Positions 35,316 through 43,771 of a DNA stretch of 64,000 nt are shown here, piece after piece. The stretch is from positions 682,001 through 746,000 of the forward strand of contig NZ_CP009526.1 of assembly GCF_000969985.1 (NCBI RefSeq), in the 5' to 3' direction. This stretch comes from Methanosarcina barkeri str. Wiesmoor. Its GTDB lineage: Archaea > Halobacteriota > Methanosarcinia > Methanosarcinales > Methanosarcinaceae. How positions within the stretch are numbered: the first letter of the stretch is position 1; each line of letters starts with the position of its first letter. Below the pieces are notes generated by a model. It had not been told where the DNA came from. It saw only the letters and a program-made list of their open reading frames with translations, and ran no database searches. The translations under genes and the position numbers were made by a program.

Positions 35316-35885
35316 TTAATCTGTTTTTAATATTTTTATGAAAATAGTCTTTACAGAAACTATGCTCTCTACCTTGATTCCATGGTTTTTAAACATATTG
35401 TCAATCCATATTGAAAGTAGTTTGGCAAAAGTAAAGCCAAAATCATGGGTTATTATCAGCTTATAATAGCTGTTGCAATCTTTGTAATCTATAGTATCAA
35501 CCCAGTTAGTTATCTTGAGATTGACTACTAGCCCATTTATAATTTCTTTTAAATTACATTCCTCAAGAGACTTCTGAAAGTAGAGTTCTATTGTATATTC
35601 TATTATTTTATTCCGGATAAAAAGTTCACTTAGCAGTTCTATATCGGCGTTCTCTATCAGCATTTTAAAGGTAGTTTTTTCAATAATAACTAATGATCTT
35701 GCTCTTTTAAGGCGCATCCAATATTTCTCTTCCAGAGTTAATTCTGGAATCTGTCTTGAGCTATTATCCAGATTTTCCAGTGCAAGTTCTAAGGCTTTTT
35801 GCTGCGTTTCAAATTTTTCTGCGTACTTTTTCAATAATTCCCAATGTCTCTGCGAGATTGTTGTAGAAATTCGGTGTGTTTTCAA
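35316..35885 (-). CDS. Protein of unknown function with ribbon-helix-helix-like N-terminus
   Basis: The first 45 of 189 residues (HRISTTISQRHWELLKKYAE, then a second helix with KALELALENL) fit a beta strand plus two helices as in ribbon-helix-helix DNA-binding proteins. The remaining 140 residues form an unrecognised alpha/beta domain rich in Ile. It could be a transcriptional regulator with a sensor domain. The upstream spacer holds two ATGCGCAT palindromes 20 bp apart that could be its operator. Preceding sequence before ATG 35885 (minus strand) has GGGGTGAATT, a good ribosome binding site. No family name can be given. Confidence 0.55.
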   Translation of the reverse strand: MKTHRISTTISQRHWELLKKYAEKFETQQKALELALENLDNSSRQIPELTLEEKYWMRLKRARSLVIIEKTTFKMLIENADIELLSELFIRNKIIEYTIELYFQKSLEECNLKEIINGLVVNLKITNWVDTIDYKDCNSYYKLIITHDFGFTFAKLLSIWIDNMFKNHGIKVESIVSVKTIFIKILKTD

Positions 35886-36071
35886 AATAATTCACCCCAA
35901 ATTTCAGACATTTTTCAGAATTTATAGAACTTCTGAAGTTAAACTAAGAGTTAAACTAAGTAGTTAGTATGTTTTAAACCTTCAACTATCTAAAACACAT
36001 CTAGCTACAGAGTCTATTGTACCTGATTTTAGTCTACAAATGCATACAGTCCGAATTCACTAATTTTTCCA

Positions 36072-36099
36072 ATGCGCATATCATACGAATTATGCGCAT
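36072..36099. promoter_or_regulatory. Paired ATGCGCAT palindromes
   Basis: Two perfect ATGCGCAT palindromes start exactly 20 bp apart, two helical turns, in the spacer between the divergent genes at 35885 and 36311. The arrangement suits a dimeric regulator binding one face of the DNA. No experimental support. Confidence 0.35.
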
Positions 36100-36195
36100 A
36101 CTATACTTACGTTATCTGGGTAGGCTATTTTTACCTGCGTATTTTATGTTATCTTTGTTCACAGCAAAAATGGTGCTCATAGCAATAATTGCTTA

Positions 36196-36240
36196 GAGTC
36201 TGTCTCAAAATTAATTGGTTCTACATTTGAGATCGGCTTA
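36196..36240. mobile_element. Degenerate MITE remnant (45-bp inverted repeat)
   Basis: GAGTCTGTCTCAAAA (36196-36210) and TTTGAGATCGGCTT (36225-36238) are imperfect inverted repeats resembling the termini of the 132- and 145-bp MITEs, closely spaced as in a deletion derivative. The 36215 start candidate of the next gene lies inside it, which is one reason to prefer a later start. Confidence 0.35.
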
Positions 36241-36310
36241 CGCATCAGAACTAAAAACAGTAGCATTGAAATTATTCAACACTAAACAAAAAAATGAGAT
36301 ATGTTTAAAT

Positions 36311-37498
36311 ATGGGTGTGAGTTCTATGACTACAGAAGACGATATTATGGCCACTCTAAACAATCAGTGGTACAATGCGGTTGTAATGGGGTTGAATTTG
36401 GACCCTGCCCAGTTTCAACTAGCTCAGGGAGCAGTTAGTCTGGGTTATAACAACGAAGAAATTTGGGAGTTCTTTGATGCCATTCCACCGGAATCAACAA
36501 GTAACTTTTGGGGGATATCAAAACACAATAACCTTTCAGCTGGCTATGGGTCAGTAATCAACAATCTTGTAACTCAAGACTCTGGTGACTTTAGGAAAAA
36601 GCTAGGTAACAACTATAATGACTGGCTTAAATACAAGGTAACTAATGACGCCTGGAAAGATATTACAGCAGATGAAATTAATAAAGACCCAGTAGAGGCA
36701 CTGAAGAAAGTATTCCGAAATTGGGCTGTAAGACATCTTGACTCGGATACTACGAAAGCAGCTCTTACGTATATGGATCAGGTAGATATCGTATCAGTAG
36801 CTGTAGGCAAGTGGGTAGCAGCGAAAGGAAATTATGCATACACTGCTGGGGTAACTCAACTAAAAGACAAGGTTGAGGAAGGACAGAAAAAGACGTTTGT
36901 ATTAGATAGTAATCAGACAAATACCGACACATCCAAATCTTGGGCAAAAGGGAATCTAATTGGAGTGGTTAGTTTCTTTATTGGAGACGCTAACGCAAAA
37001 TGGGATAACTTTATCCAAACTATTAAGACGAAGGGAGTTAATATGCAGGTCACCTTCAAAAAAGTTGCTACTCTTGAAGGTGGTCCATATTGTCTTCAGA
37101 CAAATCTTAATCCAGATCTAAATGACTATATGCCTTGGTGGGACTCAGCTGTTATCCAGGCGGCAAAAGCGGATAAAAGCAATAATATGTGGAAACATGA
37201 ATCTCCAACTTGGGAGGATGCTTTTGGAGAAACTGGTTTCTTTCTTAGAGCTGTCGACGCTTTAATCGTTGTTGATGGTATCGATACGGTCATGACTGTG
37301 AAAGCTACGGTAGACACAGACAAGCGTAAAGCTTTCGAGGATTCGGTATCTGCTGGATATTGGCCTTTCTTAGAGGGAGAGGTTAAAGGTGGTTGGAAGC
37401 ACGATGTTAAATACAGCGATAGTGGAACTGTAACAATCACATCATCATGCCCAGAAGGAAATCCTAACGTCATAGGGGTGCTTGTCAGTTCCATTTAA
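36311..37498 (+). CDS. Orphan protein of unknown function, about 395 residues
   Basis: The frame is open from 36215, but the first 32 codons overlap a MITE remnant. ATG 36311 (MGVSSMTTEDD) or ATG 36326, which has GTGAG just upstream, are better starts. The protein is hydrophilic, rich in Asn, Asp and Trp, has no signal peptide or membrane helix, and ends in a beta-rich region closing NPNVIGVLVSSI. No catalytic motif is recognised. The middle region (VRHLDSD...AALTYMDQVD, WAAKGN) looks helical. It is followed by a second orphan gene on the same strand after a hairpin. Composition and the mobile-element remnants on both sides suggest an acquired gene pair. Confidence 0.55.
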   Translation: MGVSSMTTEDDIMATLNNQWYNAVVMGLNLDPAQFQLAQGAVSLGYNNEEIWEFFDAIPPESTSNFWGISKHNNLSAGYGSVINNLVTQDSGDFRKKLGNNYNDWLKYKVTNDAWKDITADEINKDPVEALKKVFRNWAVRHLDSDTTKAALTYMDQVDIVSVAVGKWVAAKGNYAYTAGVTQLKDKVEEGQKKTFVLDSNQTNTDTSKSWAKGNLIGVVSFFIGDANAKWDNFIQTIKTKGVNMQVTFKKVATLEGGPYCLQTNLNPDLNDYMPWWDSAVIQAAKADKSNNMWKHESPTWEDAFGETGFFLRAVDALIVVDGIDTVMTVKATVDTDKRKAFEDSVSAGYWPFLEGEVKGGWKHDVKYSDSGTVTITSSCPEGNPNVIGVLVSSI

Positions 37499-37545
37499 AG
37501 ATTTTTTGTTACTTCTTAGCCATTCAGCGAACAAACTTTACCTAT

Positions 37546-37578
37546 GTATGGTTTCCATTGAGTTCCTGAAAACCATAC
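37546..37578 (+). terminator. Hairpin between the two orphan genes
   Basis: GTATGGTTT (37546-37554) and AAACCATAC (37570-37578) form a perfect 9-bp stem with a 15-base loop, about 50 bases after the stop of the first orphan gene. No T-run follows directly, so it may be an mRNA-processing or regulatory hairpin instead of a terminator. Confidence 0.5.
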
Positions 37579-37645
37579 CACATTTATAGCATAATGTTTG
37601 CAATTTATAAATGTTATATAGTCAATCTATAAGGAGTTTTTAACT

Positions 37646-37975
37646 ATGGTAAATGCTACTATCGAGATTATACGACAAATGATTGCCCAACCATTTAACT
37701 GTAATAATCCAGTTATACGGAGAACTAGTGAACAAGGTAATGAGACGTGGTATTATTTAGTAAATACTACATTTCAATACATAAATTATGACTTTGCAAT
37801 ACATTTCCATCCTACTCTTCAAGGTAATTGGCTTCATGCAAATGAAGCTCAATCTGCTAACCCAAATCAGAATGTACAAATTAATCGTCATAACACCTGG
37901 TTTCAAAGAATGTGTGATGCCTCCAGAAATTGGACCCCTCAAGGTCAATTTCACATTATTGCCCAGTGCCCATGA
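37646..37975 (+). CDS. Small orphan protein of unknown function
   Basis: The 109-residue protein begins MVNATIEIIRQMIAQPF and contains several aromatic and His residues (TWYYLVNTTFQYINYDFAIH, HNTWFQRMCDASRNW) but no known motif, signal peptide or membrane helix. A compact, possibly secreted-by-other-means or ligand-binding fold is conceivable. AAGGAG lies about 8 bases before ATG 37646, a strong ribosome binding site, which supports a real gene. It follows the 395-residue orphan and shares its unusual composition, so the two probably act together. Confidence 0.55.
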   Translation: MVNATIEIIRQMIAQPFNCNNPVIRRTSEQGNETWYYLVNTTFQYINYDFAIHFHPTLQGNWLHANEAQSANPNQNVQINRHNTWFQRMCDASRNWTPQGQFHIIAQCP

Positions 37976-38513
37976 AGAACCTTTAGCGTAGAAGAAAATG
38001 GTTTCAATTGATATGTAGTGCTTCTCCAAACTTTCCTTTTTATATTTATTATCTTTCTAGCTGATTCCAAATCTCTAAACTACTCATCTGAAGCGCTAAT
38101 ATGAAATAGTTAATCGAGTCTCCTATCATAAAAATGATTCAGAAACTCGTATTGAGATGGGAGCGAAATCGGTTTGAGATGAGCTCCTTAATATAAAGTA
38201 CGTTCCTTGCTGTCCTTTTATGATCTCCTCAAAAAATCACAACTATCACAACTATTTATCTTCAATCATTTTTTTAATTTTTATAACGTTTTTCAAGTAA
38301 GAGTAAGCCTGAAAATTGATGTAAGCAAGTCTAGTGCATTTAAGCAGATTTACTTCACACAATTATATTATTTTTCTAATTTATTTCTATTATACATTAA
38401 AAATGTTTTAATATGATTTACAGAAAAATGCTTCAACCGAGTAAGTCCTAATAGGTGTAAGGAGAAATTGAGAGAGAAACGATATTAAATGATGAGTACA
38501 GGAAATATACAAG
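37976..38513. other. Intergenic region with a degenerate MITE end
   Basis: No gene is accepted (a 69-codon frame at 38207-38416 is AT-driven). TTTGAGATGAGCTC at 38173-38186 matches the right terminus of the 145-bp MITE, and GAGTCTCCTATCATAAA at 38117-38133 could be a degenerate left end. AGGAGAAATTGAGAGAG lies about 50 bases before the next gene. Confidence 0.4.
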
Positions 38514-39461
38514 ATGTTCAAGCTATTGAAAAAAAAACTCCGTGGCTACCTTTTCGGCACAGCTTGCGCAGATGCCCTCGGCCGCCCTGTAGAACACCTG
38601 ACCCTTAAACAGATAAGGGAGACATACGGAGAACAGGGAATTCTTGAGTTAGCCCCAGAGTCACCCTGGACTGATGATACCCAGTTGATGCTCGTACTTG
38701 CAAGAAGCCTGCTTCGAGGAGCAGAACTTGAACTTCCCGAGCTTATGAACAAAATCGCAGAAGAACTTATATTCTGGCTGGACGAACCTGACCTCGGTGC
38801 AGGAGCAACCACAAAAGGTGCAGCCCTGAACCTGAGAGACGGAATTCACTGGAGCAATTCGGGATTAAATTCAAAAACATGTGGAAGCCTCATGCGGGTT
38901 GGAATCCTTGGCTTTATTTTCCGGAACGACCCTGAAAAACTGATTAAAGCAGCTTCAATTTCCGGCAGAATAACTCACACCCATCCAGCTGCAGATGCTG
39001 CCTCGGTTGCAGGAGCATACGCTGTAAAATTAGCTCTTGATGGGGTGGAACCCGAGGAAATGTTTGAACCGCTTCTTGAGGTAACTCAGGGAATCTCTCA
39101 GGAATTCACCCAGGCACTGGAAAGTTCCTATAAAACTGCTTATAGTAGCATCGGAGATGAAGAAGGTTTGAAGAAACTCGGGCAGGGCTGGTATGCGGAC
39201 GAAACTTTTGCACTGGCATACTTCTGCATATTACGTTACCCTAACGATTACAAAAAAGCGGTACAGACCGCAGTGAACATCACCGGAGATTCGGATTCGG
39301 TTGCTAGTGTGGCAGGAGGTATTCTTGGGTCCAGGCTGGGAATTGAAGGCATACCAGTTTCCTGGATTGAGGCACTTAAAGAGAACGAAAAAATGGAGGA
39401 AATGGTGGGGCCTCTGCTTGAAAAGTATTTTCAGCTTTCAGGAAGTAAATTGAGATCTTGA
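38514..39461 (+). CDS. ADP-ribosylglycohydrolase family protein
   Basis: The 315-residue all-helical protein has the DraG/ARH metal site: T53-D54-D55-T56 in WTDDTQLML and D259-S260-D261 in ITGDSDSVASVAG, which bind two Mg2+ ions. Such enzymes remove ADP-ribose from modified proteins or cleave related ADP-ribosyl compounds; some members act on other substrates. Cytoplasmic. A run of nine A at 38529-38537 near the start is a potential slippage point: frames opening at ATG 38489 and at ATG 38514 both run through it, and only the second gives the conserved protein. It is followed by a 19-bp tandem repeat leading into the GIY-YIG gene. Confidence 0.88.
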   Translation: MFKLLKKKLRGYLFGTACADALGRPVEHLTLKQIRETYGEQGILELAPESPWTDDTQLMLVLARSLLRGAELELPELMNKIAEELIFWLDEPDLGAGATTKGAALNLRDGIHWSNSGLNSKTCGSLMRVGILGFIFRNDPEKLIKAASISGRITHTHPAADAASVAGAYAVKLALDGVEPEEMFEPLLEVTQGISQEFTQALESSYKTAYSSIGDEEGLKKLGQGWYADETFALAYFCILRYPNDYKKAVQTAVNITGDSDSVASVAGGILGSRLGIEGIPVSWIEALKENEKMEEMVGPLLEKYFQLSGSKLRS

Positions 39462-39489
39462 AATTCGATTGAACTATTGAGTTATATTT

Positions 39490-39595
39490 GAGGTTTTGAA
39501 GTTAAATTGAGGTTTTGAAGTTAAATTGAGGTTTTGAAGTTAAATTGAGGTTTTGAAGTTAAATTGAGGTTTTGAAGTTAAATTGAGGTTTTGAA
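39490..39595 (+). repeat. 19-bp tandem repeat carrying GAGG, abutting a start codon
   Basis: Five full units of GAGGTTTTGAAGTTAAATT and a final partial unit GAGGTTTTGAA run directly into ATG 39596. The GAGG of the last unit is at the right distance to be the ribosome binding site, and each earlier unit repeats it. Confidence 0.92.
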
Positions 39596-40120
39596 ATGGA
39601 TTTTTCCGAAAAAAATGGTTCTCTGGGAAGAAACGTTTACTCTGAAAAAAATGACTGTTCTGAAAAAGATTCTCCTGAAAAAAATCTTTTTTCCGGAAAA
39701 GGCGTCTACTGCTTGATATTCGAAAACCGGGCCTGTAAGATTGAGGTCGGTAAAAAGGGAGAGTTCTCTTTCAGTCCAGGGTTTCATATCTATGTGGGGT
39801 CAGCTCTGGGGCCAGGAGGACTTAAAAGATTACAGAGGCACATCAACCTTTCCAGAAATCGTGACCGAAATCCCAAATGGCATGTTGATTATCTTCATCT
39901 GAACCCTGCTTTCAGGTTAGTTTCAGCGGTTTATGCTTTTACTTCTGAGCGGCTTGAATGTGCACTTGCCAACAGGGTAGGAAGGGATTCAGTTTCTGGT
40001 TTCGGGTGTACCGATTGTAAGTGCAGTTCTCATCTTTTTTATAGAAACAAAAATCCTCTTCCAGAGATTACTGAAGCTTTTGAAGCTCTTGGACTTTCTG
40101 CCCTTGTGCTGGAACTTTAA
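39596..40120 (+). CDS. DUF123-type GIY-YIG nuclease domain protein
   Basis: The 174-residue protein has a low-complexity Ser/Glu/Lys N-terminal tail (residues 1-38, EKN and EKD repeats). The DUF123 domain follows: GVYCLIF and FHIYVGSA (the GIY-YIG halves), then GGLKRLQRHI with the catalytic-type Arg, KWHVDYL, and a Cys/His cluster FGCTDCKCSSHLFY. GIY-YIG folds cut DNA, though the activity of DUF123 members is largely untested. The gene starts flush against the tandem repeat that supplies its ribosome binding site. The tail is probably variable, as its codons show the same kind of repeat expansion. Confidence 0.82.
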   Translation: MDFSEKNGSLGRNVYSEKNDCSEKDSPEKNLFSGKGVYCLIFENRACKIEVGKKGEFSFSPGFHIYVGSALGPGGLKRLQRHINLSRNRDRNPKWHVDYLHLNPAFRLVSAVYAFTSERLECALANRVGRDSVSGFGCTDCKCSSHLFYRNKNPLPEITEAFEALGLSALVLEL

Positions 40121-40220
40121 CCTAAGGTCTTTTTTTCTCTATACTGGCAGGAAAGCTTAAGGTAGAGCAGGATTTATTATATTATCAAAAAGATAGAGTT
40201 GTTTAATCGGGGGATGTCCA

Positions 40221-41768
40221 ATGGAACAATTCTCTTTTATTGCCTGCATGCCTGATATACCCGGGGCATTGCACAGGGCAGCCGAAATTATCACACGGTA
40301 CGAGGGAAATATTAACAGGATACAGTATGATCGCAGGATAGATTTACATACTGTTTTCTTTGAAGTGACTGCTCTTCCGCAGGCTTATGAAAAGATTCGT
40401 GAAGAACTGGAAAAAATAGGCTATCTCCAGACTTCCCTTCAGCCTGTAGCTTTCGTGAAGTTCCATGTCTATCTCCCGAACTGCCCTGGCGCTTTATTTG
40501 ACCTCCTGAACTATATCACTTCATCGAAATCAAGCATTACTTTTCTTGATTTTGATGATCGGGGACAGCATCCTGAAAGGCTTGTTGTAGGTCTTCACAT
40601 TGAGGACCCTAATATGATAGATGCTCTTCTGAACCAGCTCAAGTCCAGATACAGGCTAGATATTTTAGAGTATGATACAACCGGGGAGAAACTTGATGAT
40701 ACGGTATTTTATCTCAGGCTGGCCCAGAAGCTCAGGTCGTTTATCGGGAGTGCTGAAGATGATTTTTTGATGAGGTTTCTGCAGGACATTAATCATATTA
40801 CCCAGGAACTCTCAAACCTTCAGAAAGATCCGATTGAGGTTTTTGAGAACATTCTGAAAGTTGGGGATTACCTTAATCGGACGTCAGGAGACAATTTTTA
40901 TGCCGATGTACAGAGGGTCAGGATAAAGGACGATATCGAACTTTTCTGTTTTCAACCTCCATGCGGGGGAAATATCTATCTTTTTGATACCTCTTCTGAA
41001 AGGGTCATGATCGACACAGGGTATGGTATTTATTTCCAGGACATCGTGAACATGCTCCAGTACTACGGGCTTGGAGATCTGAGCCGGCTTAAAAGGATTT
41101 ATATTACTCATGCTGATGCCGACCATTGTGGGGCTGCTGGTTGTTTTCCGGCACCCTCCTATCTTAATCGCGAGACTTTTCTGATTACGCGGGAAACCAG
41201 CAGAGCCTATGGATCAAGCAACCAGGATTGTATTTTAGAAGAGGTTTACACGAAGATAATTAACCTTTTTTCCAGATTTACTCCCCCTTCAAATACGGTT
41301 CTCTTTCCCGAAGTCTCCCTCTCGGACAAAATAATCGAAAAACGGGGCGTATTCCCTATTATCGCTCGATTCCGGATCGGCGACCTGAAGTTCGAAGTTC
41401 TTGAAGGAATGGGAGGGCATATGCATGGAGAAGTTTTCTACTTCTGCCCTGAAGAGGGGCTGCTCTTTCCTGAAGATGCGGTGATCAATTTCAAAAGCTT
41501 GAGCCCTGATAGAACTGCATATAATGTTCTGGCTGATTATCTTATGACATCGGTGAACGTTGACAGCAAACTTGCGCGAGAAGAAAGGCAGTCCCTTCTT
41601 TCCCTAATTTCCGAGATTGATGAACAGCTCGCCAGGAAAAACAAAAAATGCCTTATCTGCTGTGGTCACGGTTCAATGTCCTTATTGGATAATGGAAAAC
41701 TTATCGAGTACAAAGGTTCGGAGAGATATGTTGCAGGGCAAAAATGTATCTCTCAAGAAAATTTATAA
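40221..41768 (+). CDS. ACT-domain and metallo-beta-lactamase-fold hydrolase
   Basis: The 515-residue protein starts with two ACT-like ligand-binding domains (about 1-75 and 80-155; CMPDIPGALHRAAEII and LPNCPGALFDLLNYI), a helical linker, and a metallo-beta-lactamase domain from about 235 with THADADHCG (H297-H302), GGHMHGE and FPEDAVIN as metal-binding motifs. ACT domains usually bind amino acids, so this is probably a regulated hydrolase whose substrate is unknown. GGGGGATGTCC precedes the ATG closely, with an AATCGGGGG ribosome binding site. It stands between the GIY-YIG gene and two tRNA genes. Confidence 0.85.
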   Translation: MEQFSFIACMPDIPGALHRAAEIITRYEGNINRIQYDRRIDLHTVFFEVTALPQAYEKIREELEKIGYLQTSLQPVAFVKFHVYLPNCPGALFDLLNYITSSKSSITFLDFDDRGQHPERLVVGLHIEDPNMIDALLNQLKSRYRLDILEYDTTGEKLDDTVFYLRLAQKLRSFIGSAEDDFLMRFLQDINHITQELSNLQKDPIEVFENILKVGDYLNRTSGDNFYADVQRVRIKDDIELFCFQPPCGGNIYLFDTSSERVMIDTGYGIYFQDIVNMLQYYGLGDLSRLKRIYITHADADHCGAAGCFPAPSYLNRETFLITRETSRAYGSSNQDCILEEVYTKIINLFSRFTPPSNTVLFPEVSLSDKIIEKRGVFPIIARFRIGDLKFEVLEGMGGHMHGEVFYFCPEEGLLFPEDAVINFKSLSPDRTAYNVLADYLMTSVNVDSKLAREERQSLLSLISEIDEQLARKNKKCLICCGHGSMSLLDNGKLIEYKGSERYVAGQKCISQENL

Positions 41769-41989
41769 AAGCTTGAATAAAAAGAGTTCGAAAAAATCTA
41801 AAACTCAAACAGTTAAACTCAAACAGTTAAACTCAAAAGAACCAAAGATTTACAGACCAATGATCCACAGACCTAAGATCCGTATTTCCGTTGTTTTCTA
41901 TCCAGGGCCCATTTTAATTTTTTTAGCTTTATAAACTCAGTCACAAAAATCCGGCATGAAGAGTTTCGGAAAACGTTGAGTAAAATAGA

Positions 41990-42074
41990 TGCGAGGGGTG
42001 CGATTCGAACGCACGAATTCCTACGAAAATGGGTCCTAAGCCCATCGCCTTTGACCTAGCTGGGCAACCCTCGC
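41990..42074 (-). tRNA. tRNA-Leu (TAG)
   Basis: On the minus strand: acceptor GCGAGGG/CCCTCGC, D arm GCCCAGCTAGGTCAAAGGC, anticodon stem ATGGG/CCCAT with loop CTTAGGA (anticodon TAG), a long class II variable arm TTTCGTAGGAATTC, and T arm GTGCGTTCGAATCGCAC. Discriminator A; CCA not encoded. Confidence 0.95.
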
Positions 42075-42168
42075 ACTAATGTTTGATTTAATTATCTCCT
42101 TTAATGTGTTAATCAATATAAAATCGGAAAAAGAGCAGTTAAGATTTCCTTGTTAAAGAATTATTTAA

Positions 42169-42240
42169 TGCGCCGACCGGGATTTGAACCCGGGTTTTGG
42201 GCTTGGAAGGCCCAAGTCATAGCCGCTAGACCATCAACGC
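42169..42240 (-). tRNA. tRNA-Gly (TCC)
   Basis: On the minus strand: acceptor GCGTTGA/TCGGCGC (two G-T pairs), anticodon stem TGGGC/GCCCA with loop CTTCCAA (anticodon TCC), T arm CCCGGGTTCAAATCCCGG. Discriminator A; CCA not encoded. It lies 94 bp upstream of tRNA-Leu on the same strand, so both may form one transcript. Confidence 0.95.
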
Positions 42241-42317
42241 AAACTGCAACACATCTAGAGGTATTTGTTATATATATTCTTTTCGCTGCCCGAGTTCCAT
42301 TTCGGGAGGATGGATCT

Positions 42318-42353
42318 CTTTTCGCTATGCTTCGCTCAAGAGGGCTGAATTAT
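42318..42353. repeat. Dispersed repeat CGCTTCGCTCAAGAGG, copy 2
   Basis: CTTTTCGCTATGCTTCGCTC then AAGAGGGCTGAATTA; counterpart of 31437-31472, again with a CCCGAGT...GGAGGATG segment before it. A weaker third version (TTTCGCTCGAG...GGAAGAACG) begins at about 42402. Confidence 0.65.
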
Positions 42354-42621
42354 AATGAAGATGATTAACCGAGTCGATCTGGTTGAACTATTCTAATTTT
42401 GTTTCGCTCGAGTTTTCCCTTTTGGAAGAACGAAATCCTTTTTGAAATGGCTCGCCCGCAAGCCTTTCTAAAAAAGACTTGACCGAAAACGACGTGATCG
42501 ATGTGATTAACCGGCTCAACTGTTGTGCTCAAGGGGTTGAACTTTAATTATGATACTGAGCTAGGTGGACTGATTTAGGGATAATAGAAATTTCTTTTTC
42601 TATTCACTGGAGGGGGTGATT

Positions 42622-42705
42622 TTGGATAAACAACGTAACTTTCTATCCACTCTAGCGGAGTTGCTTCAAAAAATACATTTTTTTCATGCTTCTTCGGTTA
42701 AGTGA
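42622..42705 (+). CDS. Possible 27-residue small protein with strong ribosome binding site
   Basis: TTG 42622 follows GGAGGGGGTGAT closely, and the frame encodes MDKQRNFLSTLAELLQKIHF... to TGA at 42703-42705. The ribosome binding site is among the best in the window, but the frame is short and has no recognised relatives. It may be a leader peptide, a small protein or the start of a decayed gene. Confidence 0.3.
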   Translation: MDKQRNFLSTLAELLQKIHFFHASSVK

Positions 42706-43681
42706 AGAATCGTGATAATTGCGTCAACTTTCTCAATATTTACCGAATAGTCTCATAAATTATGAGCTGAAACAGGGTATCGATTTTATGTAAATGTGCC
42801 TAAATATAAGGCCGGCTTCTAATGCAAAATCGATAGCTTTCAGGCAAGAAAATTCCTTAACCGATGTCCAATGACATTTCCTTTACTTATCTTCTTCACT
42901 ATATTTTTAGTGGTACCTTCCGTTGAAGAATCTCTAATACGCTTCTCTGCACATGTATTTTTTGTGATACAGCAACTGGACAGTTAAAAGTACAGGTGTT
43001 CGTTTGAAATTGTCAGGTAGGGTTAAAACTGGATATGAATATATAATCTACCATTAATGGGTGTAAAAATTTTCCATTTATGCCGTTGATCAGTTATATA
43101 TCTTAATTTTATATGGTTAGTCTTATCTTATTGTCAACCTTTGATTTTCGAAGAAAGTATTTTTCTAACACATATATTTAAGAGTATATTGTAAAAAATA
43201 TACTCTCAATAATGATATTTTATTACTCTGTTTAAACCAGATTTTTTTGTTAAACTCCCTATTTTTTATTAATTTTTTAATAAAAATATCCTCTTTCTGT
43301 TCCTATCTCTCAAAATATTATTATTTGAAATTCTAAGTGATGTAATTTCTTGAGTGTGGTAATAATTTTATCCTGATAATGCACTAACAAATACTATTTC
43401 TTTATACTGTAATAAGTAAATCTCTAATATTCCTGACTTCTTGTCCTCTTAATATCTTATTTTCTTGATCTCTTATTTTAATCTCTTATCTTCTTAGTCT
43501 CTTCCTGTTTTCTATCGGGGTATCTCTATGATATAGAATAAGTGCCTCTTCTATAGGCCTGAATATAAATTTCAAAAGAGACTTTTACTTTCTGAAACTT
43601 TTACTTTCTATGCGATCTGGTTCCAGGGCTTGACCTGTAAGTTGTTCTATTCTGGAATATGGCTTACTTTGAGTTTTTGTT

Positions 43682-43771
43682 CCTCAGTTCTTTATCTCCA
43701 AGTTTTTTATTTCCAAGTTTTTTATTTCCAAGTTTTTTATTCCTGAGTTCCTTATTCCTAAGTTCCTTATT
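43682..43771. repeat. 15-bp tandem repeat, six units
   Basis: Six 15-bp units of TCCAAGTTTTTTATT; the two outer types read CCTGAGTTCCTTATT. Three central units are identical. Confidence 0.85.

Noticed and set aside
36215-36310. Upstream extension of the 395-residue orphan protein
   Set aside because: These codons overlap an imperfect inverted repeat related to MITE ends and lack a ribosome binding site; later ATG codons are better placed.
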